From assembly GCA_016286445.1 (NCBI GenBank), contig JAEESS010000013.1:1-44721 (forward strand): a stretch of DNA of 44,721 nt, read 5' to 3'. Below, in pieces: positions 24,936 to 34,140 of this stretch. Each line of letters starts with the position of its first letter. The stretch's first letter is position 1. Position numbers and translations under genes: made by a program. The notes beneath the pieces were generated by a model that was not told the DNA's origin, searched no databases, and worked only from the letters and a program-made list of their open reading frames with translations. Source of the DNA: Bacillota bacterium. Lineage in GTDB: Bacteria > Bacillota > Clostridia > Christensenellales > CAG-138.

Positions 24936-26022
24936 GGTCAATTCCTCCTATTGTCGTGTCGTTATGGATGGTCACCGTCTCGTCGATGATGGCGGCGACG
25001 TATTCTTCTATGCTTGTGTTGAGACCGAGGTAGGTGTGCCTGTCAAGCTGAACGCCCGGCTTCAGCAGCACCAGTTCGGGCGTCGTCTCCGCCGGAACGT
25101 ACTCTTTGAGCTGCTCCAGAAATCGTTCCATCTGCTGCTGGTTGGAGAAGGTCCCCTGCGGCAGCAGCAGGAAGAATCGGTATGGATCGTCCCCGAACAG
25201 TTTGCGGCAGAGCTCCGGATCGCTGCAGGACGGGTCGTTCGGGTCGACCATGAAATGCTCTATGATGGTCGGCGTCTGCCCGGTCAGCTGCCGTACGGTG
25301 CGCTGGATGCCGCTGACCGTATACATCGTTTCGTATTCTTCGATGATGTGCGGAAGTACGCTGCGAAGCTCTTCCTCGGACAGACTCTCGTCCGCGCAAA
25401 GCCAGTGCGCCAGATACCGCAGCATATCCGGGTCCGCGGAGGACGTCGCAAACTGCTTGCGCGACAGCCGGATCCGCTCCTCCATGTCATGAAACATCGC
25501 GGTAAAGACGGACAGGAAGCGGTAGGTAAAGTCCTGTTTCTGATAGATCGACGGCAGGTAGTCCGTCATATGATCGCTCTCCGCCAGAATGCTTACCTCG
25601 TCCAGCCGCGGCTTTTCGGTCCCGCCGCTGGCGAAGCAGACCGCGATCCAAAGCCAGCGTCCCGTGTCGGAAAGCCAGGCGTCGTCTGAGGATGCCTTCG
25701 GAGGACCGAACAGCGTGCGGACCGCTTCCGAAACGCGCCCGTCCCCTTTGAAGCGCCGCCATGCGTCCCATTCCGGATCGTCCGACGCGCGTGCAAATAT
25801 CTGTACCGAGGCGTCCCTCGGCAGAGACGTCGTCAGGCGGACTCTCCCCCAGCGGAAGTCCGATTCCCCGCTGTCCAGAGGCGGCAGCAGTACCGCGCCT
25901 TCAAACGCGTTGTCCGCGAGCAGCAGACTGTCCCCGCGCCTGTCCATCGACAGACAGACGCTGTCTTTCCATCGCTCCGCGACGCTGAAATGCCAATAGG
26001 TCTGGGCATCCAATTCCCTCAC
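24922..26022 (-). CDS. Phage tail protein I-like baseplate protein
   Basis: A 366-residue protein. The C-terminal 220 residues match the P2 gpI-like tail protein family of CIS: DYLPSIYQKQDFTYRFLSVF (about 153-172), the LRYLAHWLCAD helix (about 199-209) and the block TVSGIQRTVRQLTGQ (about 235-249). Residues 1-145 form an extra N-terminal beta-rich domain. It links the baseplate to fibre-type proteins in related machines. The GTG start overlaps the preceding stop (GTGA) and has AAAGGA six bases upstream, so translation is coupled to the wedge gene upstream. Confidence 0.85.
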   Translation of the reverse strand: MRELDAQTYWHFSVAERWKDSVCLSMDRRGDSLLLADNAFEGAVLLPPLDSGESDFRWGRVRLTTSLPRDASVQIFARASDDPEWDAWRRFKGDGRVSEAVRTLFGPPKASSDDAWLSDTGRWLWIAVCFASGGTEKPRLDEVSILAESDHMTDYLPSIYQKQDFTYRFLSVFTAMFHDMEERIRLSRKQFATSSADPDMLRYLAHWLCADESLSEEELRSVLPHIIEEYETMYTVSGIQRTVRQLTGQTPTIIEHFMVDPNDPSCSDPELCRKLFGDDPYRFFLLLPQGTFSNQQQMERFLEQLKEYVPAETTPELVLLKPGVQLDRHTYLGLNTSIEEYVAAIIDETVTIHNDTTIGGIDHERQ

Positions 26023-28088
26023 CTTCTATCCTTTGTCAAACTGACCTCGGCCCGTACGAGATACAGGATCGTATCCGGCATCACCGTCAGGTCTCCGGCT
26101 GTGGTTTGATAGCTGTTCTGGTCCAGTCCCCGCAGCTCGACCGAATCGACCTGAAGAACGTCCGGCAGCTTCTGCAGCATCGCAGACAGCTCGTCCTTGT
26201 CGGCGGGTGCGCCGATCCGCGCGCCGCTCGGCGCGAAATAGTTCCGGAGCGCTTCCTCCACGATCTCCTTCCGAAATCCCTGTCCGCCCCGCAGACAGAC
26301 GTCGGCGCTCATTTTTGCGTAACGCACGGGGATCGCTTCCGTCCGGATACAAATCGTCCGGCAGCGCTGCAGCTGCCGCGAGACCGCATCGAGAAAACGG
26401 CGGTCGGGAACCGGCATTTCGTCATCTCCGGCAGGCAGCACTGCGACCGACACGCATGCCTGGGTCTTTTGGTGCCGCTTGCGGACGTCAAAGTCGGGGA
26501 TCGCCCGCGCGCCTGCCACGCGAAGGCCCGGAGTATGCAGCGCGTGGTATTCGTAATCCTTTTCCGAGACACACTTGCGCGTCTCCTTCAATCTGCGCAG
26601 GAGACGTCCTCTCCCCTCGGCAACGGTTTCCGCTTCGCAGCCGCCGTGCGCCGCTGCGTTGTATACAGGCGAACCGTCGTCGGTGAAGCTCATCTGCGCG
26701 TTTGCGGGAATATTGCCCTCCCCGCACAGGGAAACAAGCTCCTCTGTGATCATCACCGCGCCGCTGCCGGGAACGATCAACGCGCCGTGTGCACCGTCGC
26801 CGACCGAGATCATCTCGCGCTTTCGGTCGAGCACGAACACGCAGTCCCTGGGACCGCACACCGACAGATCATCCACACAGTGCCAGAGCGCGGGACGGAC
26901 GACGCCGTCTTCACACAGCGTCTGACACATCAGCGTAAGATGCTCCGTAAGCACGCGCATCCCGCCGAGGTTCAGCCAGAAGCTTTCGCCCGGTCGCCCG
27001 GTCGCATCGAACAGCAGATCATGCAGCCGAACGGGATCCAAACAGGCAATGAGCAGGTTTTCATTTCCGTCGTTCGCTGCGGACGAGGCATCCAGCGTGA
27101 CACGCACCCCGTCCTTTCCGCGCTGCAGCCGGTAATCCTGCACCTGCTCCCAGCCCTTCTCCGTCCGCAGGAATACGGCGATCTCGGCGCCGCGCGCCTG
27201 CGCGCTGCGCACGTCTTCGGTGTGCGTTTTTTCACGCTTTGCCGTGAACCGGTATGCCCGAGCGCGGCTTTCCGTCTGAACGGCATGATAGCGGCTCACG
27301 CTCAGGGTGTTGATTCTTACGCGCTCCTCGCATCCCCCTTCCTCCTGCGAAAGCTTCACCCGGAACGATCCGTCGGCTTCCGGCTTCCATGACTTCGGTG
27401 AAGGAAGCGTAACGCTGCCGCTTCGGCTCAGCGCGAACGTCTCGTCCGAAAGCGGCGTCACCCTTCCCGCGCCGGGAAGCTCCCAGACCAGAGTCCTGGG
27501 CAGCTCGGTATCCGCGTCCGGCTCGTTGCGCGGCACGCCTTCCGGCTTCTCGATCCGAAACCAGATGCGCAGAGTATCCTTCGGACGGTCGGAAAGGTCC
27601 AGCAGCAGCGCGCTGTTGCGCCCGCCGCCGAACTCAAACGGCTGTATGACGGAATCGTCATAGAGCATGCCGGTCACATCGACGGTTTCCTTTCCTCCCG
27701 GTCTGGCGATCAGCGCGCGAACGAGTGAGCTGCGCTTGTCCGGGATCTCCTCCGCAAGCTCGAGCACCACGCCTTCCGGCGTTTCGAGCTTTGCGTACAG
27801 CGCGCGTCCGGGCGCGTCTTCCGGGATTTCGATCGCGCACTGCGCGGCGCTTTCGGGACGCAGACGAATCCCTGTCAGTTCCAGAAGCTTCCGCGCCGTC
27901 TCCGGTCCGACTCTGTTGATCTCATACTGCTGCGTTTCCTTGAACCATGCCATCAGCTCAAGGATCGTGATTCCCGGATCATGGGAATTGTGATCTGTCC
28001 AGACAGGGCAGATCCAGGGCAAACGGCTCTCCGCCTCCCTCACGATCTCCTCGAATTTCTGATCGTCCAGATTGCGAGATAACAGCAT
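26019..28088 (-). CDS. Baseplate wedge protein (Afp12-like putative baseplate assembly protein)
   Basis: A 689-residue baseplate J-like protein. The N-terminus has the family pattern of these wedge proteins: EAESRLPWICPVWTDHN (about 19-35), then DPGITILELMAW (about 38-49) and a helix with ETARKLLELTGI (about 64-75). The C-terminal J-like part contains SEKDYEYHALHTPG (about 509-522) and a domain with the strand/helix pattern seen in gpJ. It should pair with the product of the next gene upstream (28132-31035) to form the baseplate wedge. The ATG at 28088 has AAAGGG eight bases upstream; a TTG two codons earlier is less likely. Assignment is by pattern and position. Confidence 0.87.
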   Translation of the reverse strand: MLLSRNLDDQKFEEIVREAESRLPWICPVWTDHNSHDPGITILELMAWFKETQQYEINRVGPETARKLLELTGIRLRPESAAQCAIEIPEDAPGRALYAKLETPEGVVLELAEEIPDKRSSLVRALIARPGGKETVDVTGMLYDDSVIQPFEFGGGRNSALLLDLSDRPKDTLRIWFRIEKPEGVPRNEPDADTELPRTLVWELPGAGRVTPLSDETFALSRSGSVTLPSPKSWKPEADGSFRVKLSQEEGGCEERVRINTLSVSRYHAVQTESRARAYRFTAKREKTHTEDVRSAQARGAEIAVFLRTEKGWEQVQDYRLQRGKDGVRVTLDASSAANDGNENLLIACLDPVRLHDLLFDATGRPGESFWLNLGGMRVLTEHLTLMCQTLCEDGVVRPALWHCVDDLSVCGPRDCVFVLDRKREMISVGDGAHGALIVPGSGAVMITEELVSLCGEGNIPANAQMSFTDDGSPVYNAAAHGGCEAETVAEGRGRLLRRLKETRKCVSEKDYEYHALHTPGLRVAGARAIPDFDVRKRHQKTQACVSVAVLPAGDDEMPVPDRRFLDAVSRQLQRCRTICIRTEAIPVRYAKMSADVCLRGGQGFRKEIVEEALRNYFAPSGARIGAPADKDELSAMLQKLPDVLQVDSVELRGLDQNSYQTTAGDLTVMPDTILYLVRAEVSLTKDRR

Positions 28089-28131
28089 AATCAATACCCT
28101 TTCTTCAGGATAGTTTCAAACAATACGATCG

Positions 28132-31035
28132 TCAGCTCAGGCGCACCAGGTGCATCCCGCTCTCCGCCACACCGAAGGGGAAATCCAAATCCGCTTCCAG
28201 CGCGACCAGCTTCTGCTGCCCTTCCTGATCATAGGAGGCCTCGATCAGGATCCGCTTGATCGTGCGGACGTTGGGTGTATCACGGACGACGCTCCAGATC
28301 TCGCTCAGGCGTATCTGTTCGCCGATGGGACGTTTTTTCCACGTCTGACCGATCAGCGTCCCGATGCGCCGCACGATATTCTGCTGCGTTTCGGCCGCTA
28401 AATCAGGCTGTTCCGTCTCCACGGTGACGGAAGTGTTGACGGAAAGCACCGTTGCCGGGCAAACGTGCAGTCGTTTCTCCGCGACCAGACAGCAGGAGCT
28501 TCGCTTCGCCAGAAAGCGGTAGACCTCGCCGCAGAGCGTCTCGGTCCCCTCGCCGCGTGTGCCGTATCCGGCGATGACAACGGTCACATGACCCGGCGCA
28601 TACTCGCCCCGTTCGTTACACTCGGAGAAGCAGCGGACGTGATTCACCTGCGGGAACGCCTCCCGCACGAGTTCCTCATAATCGCTTCGGCCGGAAGCGC
28701 GTCCCCGATTGTGCAGGAAGCGGCTGCCCCGCTCCTGGATATCGTCGATGGGGAGCCTGCCGGTGCCTCCGCTCATTGCGGTCAGATTGACAACGTCGCT
28801 GATCAGCGGCATTGCGGTCAGCATGGACCGGATCGCGCCGGCGGGGACGTTGCCTCTTTCGCCGCCGCCGCTGGAATACTCCACACGGATGTTGCGGTCT
28901 CCCGCAGGCGGCACGCGGCCCTGCCGCCCGTCGCCGAATGCGATCTCACCCGTGAACGGATCCAGCGTGTAGACGCGGGCGTCCGGCTCGGCAAGCGCGA
29001 GGTCTTTTATCTGCTCCCACGCGATCCAGCAGCGGACGAGGGCGTGCCCGTCCCACTCCTGCCGTACCTTGTCGGGCATTTCGCGTTGGACCCGCGCAAT
29101 ATCCGCATCCGAGAGCGAGGATCGCTCGTCCACCCAAACCCTGCAGGTCTGAACGGGCAGATTGAGCAGGAAGATCCGCTTGCCGGCTTCGTAAATCTCC
29201 GTATCGAAATACTGATCGGTCTCGCGCTGTCTCTGAATCGCGGAGACCGCGTTCACCGTCACCGAAACGACGGTCGGCATCGTCCCGGTTTCGACGGCGC
29301 TGCGGCTCATGCGGAGCCAGCATCCTTCGATGCCGAACTGTTCCGATACCGGCAGCTGTTCCGGCAGGAACAGGAAAAACTCGCCGCTGTGCCGAAGGCG
29401 CTCCGTCTGATCCACGGTGCGGACCGGCTCGAACGCCTTTCCGTTCCAATACTCCCAAAGAAGCTGTCCAGAAAGATGCGCGCGCCCCTGTACCTGAAAA
29501 CGAAGGGACAACGGCATCGCGTGCGGCGATCGGTCGAATCGGAAATACATCGCGGCGCGCTCGTCCGCCATCGGCGTGAGCGCAGGAAACATCATCTGCG
29601 CGTACCGGTCCGCTTCGTCAAGAACATGCCGCCGTCCGTTGTTTTCCGAACAACACCAGGTCGGACGCCGCGCCTCGGTGTACTGCCACTGCATGGACGC
29701 ACTCTTGAGGAAGGGTATGATCCAGCGCTGAAGCGGCGCGTACTGATTGGTCACGTCCACGATGCGGGCGCGGATGAAATAGCCGACATCGGCGTTGACT
29801 TCCGCCTCGTCAATGTCTTCCGGTACGGTGAAGCGAAGTTCGAGCATGCCTTCCTTCTTGCCTGAAAAGGGATTCTTGTCGCCTTTGACCGGCAGATGCT
29901 TCCAGCCGATACCGTTGAAATACTCCCATATGACCTCGCTTACCGCCACGTCGTCGAGCTTGCGAACGACATCGTTCTGCTTGTTGATGATGTGGCGATT
30001 GTAGTCGTATCGCTCCAGCTCCGGCTGCTTCGGTTCGTCCACAAGGAAAGCGAGCTCAAGCCGCAGCATCGCCTCCGCGCCGCGTTTTGAAAGCGCGGTG
30101 TCGCAGCGGAGAAAAAACATATCATATACGGAAGGCCTGCGCCCGAAGCAGCAGCCGCCCTCCGAAAGCGGGATCGGAAGATCTCCGCTGTACAAAGCCT
30201 GCGGGGGACACGGCGACAACGGTGCGCTCGACATCGACATTTCGATGACGAACACCTCGCGGGCGGGATGTCCCGCACAGCAGACGGAAACATGTCCTTC
30301 CTCGTCCGCCTCCGGCGCAAGGTTGTTCCTCTTTTCCAGAACCAGCGTGCCGTTCTCTTCCCGTACCTCATCAAAGGGGATCGCCTTTCCGTTGTGCAGG
30401 AAGGTCCATGCAAGACTCTTGTCCGCAAGCGTCCGCAAGGTCTCCTGCTCCTGTCCGACTCTCGGGTGGATGCGCAGATCCACGCGTGCCGGGCAGTCGA
30501 GCCGCAGCACGTCGTTCTCTGCCGCCATGAATATGTGACGCTGCAGTTCCTCTCCCGACGGTTCGAAAAAGCTCCTGGGCCGTTCGGACAGATCCAGCTT
30601 TCGGATCGTGTCGTTCTGCGCGTCGACAAAGTAGATATCCCCGATCGCGGCGGAAGTGACCTGGATCGTCCGTTCCGTCTCATAGACGATGTTCTCACCG
30701 TCCGCGTCGGGTGTAAACAGCTGGGTTCCGGTCGCGACCGTGAAGGGTGTCTGCGAATTGTCCTGAGTTTCAAAGCAGACCGTTCCTTTCGCCGGCATAG
30801 GACCCGGCTCCCGGTAGCCGATCATATTCAAAAATTCGATGAACAGTTTTTCCGGCAGCGCGTTCAGGCGGTTCACGCTCTGTCCGTACATTTCGAGAAA
30901 CAGCTCCGCAAGCGCTGCGCCGGGATCGTTCTCGGTCCCCTCGTAGCGCCACTCCGGCGTATAGCTCCTTGCGAGCGTATGCAGCTGTTCCCGAAGCGCT
31001 TCCGGCGTTCTCGGGTCGAGCGGCGGACGGTTCAT
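28132..31035 (-). CDS. Baseplate wedge protein (Afp11-like, baseplate J family)
   Basis: A 967-residue protein, the largest baseplate component here. N-terminal pattern: YTPEWRYEGTENDPGAALAE (about 26-45), LPEKLFIEFLNMIGY (about 60-74) and a GTQLF beta segment (about 103-107). The C-terminal gpJ-like domain has SRFLHNRGRASGRSDYEELV (about 788-807), where the helix before DYE is a hallmark of the family. Such proteins form the wedge ring around the hub and connect it to the sheath. The ATG overlaps the gp25 stop (ATGA), with GGAGGAG upstream. The neighbours (hub, spike, gp25 upstream; second wedge downstream) give the canonical CIS order. Confidence 0.9.
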   Translation of the reverse strand: MNRPPLDPRTPEALREQLHTLARSYTPEWRYEGTENDPGAALAELFLEMYGQSVNRLNALPEKLFIEFLNMIGYREPGPMPAKGTVCFETQDNSQTPFTVATGTQLFTPDADGENIVYETERTIQVTSAAIGDIYFVDAQNDTIRKLDLSERPRSFFEPSGEELQRHIFMAAENDVLRLDCPARVDLRIHPRVGQEQETLRTLADKSLAWTFLHNGKAIPFDEVREENGTLVLEKRNNLAPEADEEGHVSVCCAGHPAREVFVIEMSMSSAPLSPCPPQALYSGDLPIPLSEGGCCFGRRPSVYDMFFLRCDTALSKRGAEAMLRLELAFLVDEPKQPELERYDYNRHIINKQNDVVRKLDDVAVSEVIWEYFNGIGWKHLPVKGDKNPFSGKKEGMLELRFTVPEDIDEAEVNADVGYFIRARIVDVTNQYAPLQRWIIPFLKSASMQWQYTEARRPTWCCSENNGRRHVLDEADRYAQMMFPALTPMADERAAMYFRFDRSPHAMPLSLRFQVQGRAHLSGQLLWEYWNGKAFEPVRTVDQTERLRHSGEFFLFLPEQLPVSEQFGIEGCWLRMSRSAVETGTMPTVVSVTVNAVSAIQRQRETDQYFDTEIYEAGKRIFLLNLPVQTCRVWVDERSSLSDADIARVQREMPDKVRQEWDGHALVRCWIAWEQIKDLALAEPDARVYTLDPFTGEIAFGDGRQGRVPPAGDRNIRVEYSSGGGERGNVPAGAIRSMLTAMPLISDVVNLTAMSGGTGRLPIDDIQERGSRFLHNRGRASGRSDYEELVREAFPQVNHVRCFSECNERGEYAPGHVTVVIAGYGTRGEGTETLCGEVYRFLAKRSSCCLVAEKRLHVCPATVLSVNTSVTVETEQPDLAAETQQNIVRRIGTLIGQTWKKRPIGEQIRLSEIWSVVRDTPNVRTIKRILIEASYDQEGQQKLVALEADLDFPFGVAESGMHLVRLS

Positions 31036-31451
31036 ATCTCGTCTCCTCCCTCCGAGCCTTCCGTACGGTAGAACGGGTAGACGCGGTTATAACGGTTGTT
31101 GGTGCTGCGTACCCGGTAGCTGAGCTCGATCACGATCGCGCCTTCAAGCTCGTCGGTATCCTTGCAGCGGACCTCAATATCGTCAATGCGCGGTTCAAGA
31201 TAACCGAGCTGTTCTCTCAGGTCATAAGCAAGACTCTGGCGCAGGGAATCGGAAGCTGCGGAAAAGGTATAGTCCAGAACGTTCGAGCCGAAATCCGGCC
31301 GCATGACGCGCTCGCCCTGCACCGTATGAATGATGATCCCGATGGCCTCGGCGATATCCTCTTCCTCGCTCACCATGGCGATCTTGCCCGTCTTCGGGTC
31401 GATCTGGATCGGGAACTTCAGTCCCCGCCCCATAAATTCTTTCCCGTTCAA
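31032..31451 (-). CDS. Baseplate wedge protein gp25 (Afp9-like)
   Basis: A 139-residue gp25/IraD-family protein, the smallest and best conserved baseplate wedge part. Features seen: FMGRGLKFPIQID (6-18), the helix EDIAEAIGIIIHTVQGERVM (about 31-50), the core motif RPDFGSNVLDYTF (about 51-63) and a C-terminal strand IVIELSYRV (about 111-119). The start is TTG, well supported by AGAGGAGG eight bases upstream; an ATG six codons later has only a weak site. Its stop overlaps the start of the next wedge gene. The identification is firm. Confidence 0.94.
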   Translation of the reverse strand: MNGKEFMGRGLKFPIQIDPKTGKIAMVSEEEDIAEAIGIIIHTVQGERVMRPDFGSNVLDYTFSAASDSLRQSLAYDLREQLGYLEPRIDDIEVRCKDTDELEGAIVIELSYRVRSTNNRYNRVYPFYRTEGSEGGDEI

Positions 31452-31489
31452 TGCGCTTGCCTCCTCTGCCGTATCGTTTCGCTCCCGGC

Positions 31490-32281
31490 TCAGTTGAGCT
31501 TGAGGAGCGTCCCCTTTACGCTTGCCGTGCCTGTGGATTTCAGATCGAGATCCTTGTTCGCCTTGATGTTCACGTCCATACCCTGCATCACCGCAGTGCC
31601 CTTTGACTTCGAAATAACGCTCTTTCCGTCAAGGAGGATATTGCCTGTCCCTTTGGCCGTGATCTTTCCGGCTTTTTCCAATATGACGGAAGCGTTTCCG
31701 GCGCTCAGCGTCAGCTTGGACTTTGCCTTGAGCTCGATCTCTCCTTCCTTCATCTTCATCGTCAGCGCGGTGTCGTTCGACTTGTTCTTCGCCGTCACCG
31801 TCTGCGCCTTATCGTCGATCTCCACCACGATCCCCGACGGCATCGTGATCGTGATCTTCTGCTTTTTGTCCTCGTCGTGCAGCGCGAGTTCGACCTTGTT
31901 CGGCGTTTTCAGGCAGTAATCCTCTGCCTTTCCCTTCTCCACCTTGACCGGCGCGGGCGATTCCGTCGTCCAGAAACTGCCCAGCACGATCGGTCGGTGC
32001 GGATCGTTTTCCAGATATCCCAGCACCACGAGATCGCCGACCTGCGGGAACAGAAACAGTCCGCGTTCCTTGCCGCCCATGGGCGTCATCACGTAGCACC
32101 AGTCGGTCAGCTCTTCATCCGGCGCGCCGATCGGAAGACATCTGACCCGATTCAGATTCTGATCGTCCTTGATGTTCTTTACAGTCGCCAGCGTCAGACT
32201 GAACACGCTTCCCTGAGCCCCCGGCGTGTCGCCGTACCCGAAGAGTGCCTTCAGATGATCGCTGATTCCCGAAGAGCTCAT
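31490..32281 (-). CDS. Central spike protein (VgrG C-terminal/gp5-like)
   Basis: A 263-residue spike. Residues about 20-110 form the gp5/VgrG-type OB fold: RVRCLPIGAPDEELTDWCYV (about 44-63), QVGDLVVLGYLENDPHRPIV (about 79-98) and GSFW (101-104). Residues about 140-263 are short repeating beta-strands rich in Lys/Gly/Thr, as in the spike beta-helix of Afp8-like proteins. There is no lysozyme or effector extension. The ATG overlaps the hub stop by four bases (ATGA), with AGGAG upstream, so hub and spike are made together as two polypeptides. The PAAR-like tip should cap this spike. Confidence 0.92.
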   Translation of the reverse strand: MSSSGISDHLKALFGYGDTPGAQGSVFSLTLATVKNIKDDQNLNRVRCLPIGAPDEELTDWCYVMTPMGGKERGLFLFPQVGDLVVLGYLENDPHRPIVLGSFWTTESPAPVKVEKGKAEDYCLKTPNKVELALHDEDKKQKITITMPSGIVVEIDDKAQTVTAKNKSNDTALTMKMKEGEIELKAKSKLTLSAGNASVILEKAGKITAKGTGNILLDGKSVISKSKGTAVMQGMDVNIKANKDLDLKSTGTASVKGTLLKLN

Positions 32282-33375
32282 GCTTTCGCTCCTTTCACTT
32301 CAAACCTGGTCGTGTATTCGCTGGCGGTAAACCTGTGAAACACCTTCGTAATAAAATACGTGCCGTTCGTAAGATCGTCTCCGCCGTCGATCTTCAGATA
32401 ACGGCCGGGGATCAGTTCGGGGATCCCGACACATTCTCCTTCTCCGGAGACGAAGCCCATCGCAATGCTGTTGAGCCGGTTTTGCGCAAGGATCTCGCAT
32501 TCCTTCTGCGTGCGCACGTATTCGTTGCGTTCGCGGAGCACGGCGTCCTTGAGCCCCGTAACCCACTCCGCCGCGGTTTTCCCTTCCCCGCCTGCGGTCA
32601 CGGTCGACGCCGATCCCTGTATCGCCTTCTGATTGACGTCGCGGCCGAATATCTCCACCTTGCCGATCTGATGTGCAAGCGAAACCCGCCTTGTGAAGCT
32701 GCGCAGACTTTTGTTCATGGTCAGCGTCAGGATCGGGGAGGTTTTGGTCAGCACGTTGTCGAAGATCAGCTCGCCGTCGATTGCGAACAGCGACGACCCA
32801 TAGCGTTCCGCCATCATCTGCAGGAACTTCCAGTCGTCCATCTGCTCCTTGATGATCGGCGTTTCAAAGCCCGTGAGCTGCCCCACATGGATCTTCTTTG
32901 CGTACCCTGCCGCCTGACACTTCTGCAGCACGGATTCCACGATCTGCTTCGGCTGCTTTTCCCCCGCATAGAATGGCTGACACATATTCATCAGATAACC
33001 GAGCCCGTCAAGCCCGTTCACCTTAATGCTCGGCGTTCCTTCCTGATCGAACTGGAGCGAGTAATCGTCGACGTATCCGTAAAACAGTTCCGTACGGGAC
33101 TTGCTGTATCCTCCTAAGACCGTAATCTTCACGCCGGGCTTAATGATCGTCGACGCGTCGTTGAGCCATTTCTTGTTCTGATAATCGTATTGTCCTGCGA
33201 TCGAGAAGGTACAGCCGCCCACCGTGCCGGATGCGCTGATTTCCACTTCAACACCCGGGATATGGTACTTGCCCTGCGGAAGCTCTTTCCCGTTGACCTG
33301 TATCTCAAAGCTCGGAGCGAGAAAGTTGTCGTGTTTCTTTGCCAGCGAATCGAACGTGTATGAACCCTGATCCAT
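32278..33375 (-). CDS. Baseplate hub protein (VgrG N-terminal / gpD-like)
   Basis: A 365-residue protein of the phage late-control D/gp27 hub family. The N-terminus contains the beta-barrel segment SFEIQVNGKELPQGKYHIPG (about 22-41) and the motif TELFYGYVDD (about 95-104). The block QPFYAGEKQPKQIVESVLQK (about 131-150) and DDWKFLQMMAERYGSSLFAI (about 178-197) are classical gpD features. It is the adaptor between the six-fold tube and the trimeric spike. In Afp-like systems hub and spike are usually one protein; here they are separate genes. GGGAGGA lies about seven bases before the ATG. Confidence 0.9.
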   Translation of the reverse strand: MDQGSYTFDSLAKKHDNFLAPSFEIQVNGKELPQGKYHIPGVEVEISASGTVGGCTFSIAGQYDYQNKKWLNDASTIIKPGVKITVLGGYSKSRTELFYGYVDDYSLQFDQEGTPSIKVNGLDGLGYLMNMCQPFYAGEKQPKQIVESVLQKCQAAGYAKKIHVGQLTGFETPIIKEQMDDWKFLQMMAERYGSSLFAIDGELIFDNVLTKTSPILTLTMNKSLRSFTRRVSLAHQIGKVEIFGRDVNQKAIQGSASTVTAGGEGKTAAEWVTGLKDAVLRERNEYVRTQKECEILAQNRLNSIAMGFVSGEGECVGIPELIPGRYLKIDGGDDLTNGTYFITKVFHRFTASEYTTRFEVKGAKA

Positions 33376-33394
33376 TCTGCGTCCTCCCGTTCCG

Positions 33395-34123
33395 TTACAG
33401 CAGCGCCGGAATGATCAGCATCTCGCCGTTTCGCAGCACACGCGGATCGGACAGCCCGTTGGCCTCCGCGATCACGCGCCACTGACCCGCGTCGCCGTAT
33501 TCCTGCGCGGCAAGCGCCCAGAGAGAATCTCCCTGGCGAACCGTGTGATACTTGGTCGTATCGGGCGAGTTCAGCGGATTCGCCACGTAAAGCTCCTTGT
33601 TTTCGCGAAACTCCACAAAGGCACAATCCAGATACGCGCGCACGGGCTGGCCCTTCTCGTCAAAGCGGATGAATCGCTCTCTGCACGAGGAGAGAAAGCC
33701 CTTGAACTGCAGAGACGACCACTCCACCTTCAAAATCGGCGGACGGTGCAGATCCGAATCGACGTACATGAGATTCGTGATCTTTCTGGTATAGTCCCTG
33801 ACGTCGATCCCTCCGACGATGGTCGGGGCCATGCTGTTCAGCGCAAATTTCGCACGGTCGGCAAAGTTTCCTCCGACCTCGGAACCGGCAGACACGCTGT
33901 CGAAGAACAACTCGAACGTGAGCTGTTCCGCTCCGCCGCTGTGGAACTGCACGACCGGCGCGTCTGCGCCGAGCGACGGGATCGGTCTGTAACTCACGGT
34001 CTTCTGACGGGTATAGGACTGGGGATTGTAGAGCACCTCAAAGGATTCCCGGTTGTCAAGATCGGTGATGCGCATCTTTTCCACGGGAATCAGAATATTG
34101 GGGTTCGGCAGCCCGACAAACAC
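33395..34123 (-). CDS. CIS tube-initiating LysM protein (Afp7-like)
   Basis: A 242-residue protein. Residues about 10-185 match the CIS tube/baseplate domain: FEVLYNPQSYTRQKTVSYRP (about 28-47), LTFELFFDSVS (about 68-78) and PPILKVEWSSLQFKGFLSSC (about 128-147). A LysM domain follows (about 190-242): YHTVRQGDSLWALAAQEYGD. Afp7-like proteins connect the tube to the hub; the LysM part is thought to grip neighbouring subunits rather than peptidoglycan. The start is GTG, with AGGAGG about ten bases upstream. It lies between the large repeat protein and the hub gene, the canonical place. Confidence 0.93.
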   Translation of the reverse strand: MFVGLPNPNILIPVEKMRITDLDNRESFEVLYNPQSYTRQKTVSYRPIPSLGADAPVVQFHSGGAEQLTFELFFDSVSAGSEVGGNFADRAKFALNSMAPTIVGGIDVRDYTRKITNLMYVDSDLHRPPILKVEWSSLQFKGFLSSCRERFIRFDEKGQPVRAYLDCAFVEFRENKELYVANPLNSPDTTKYHTVRQGDSLWALAAQEYGDAGQWRVIAEANGLSDPRVLRNGEMLIIPALL

Positions 34124-34140
34124 GCCCTTTCCACCTCCTC

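Noticed and set aside
23097-24989. A 630-codon plus-strand open frame opposite the Ig-domain protein
   Set aside because: Antisense shadow spanning two gene borders of the minus-strand operon, without a ribosome site or motif.
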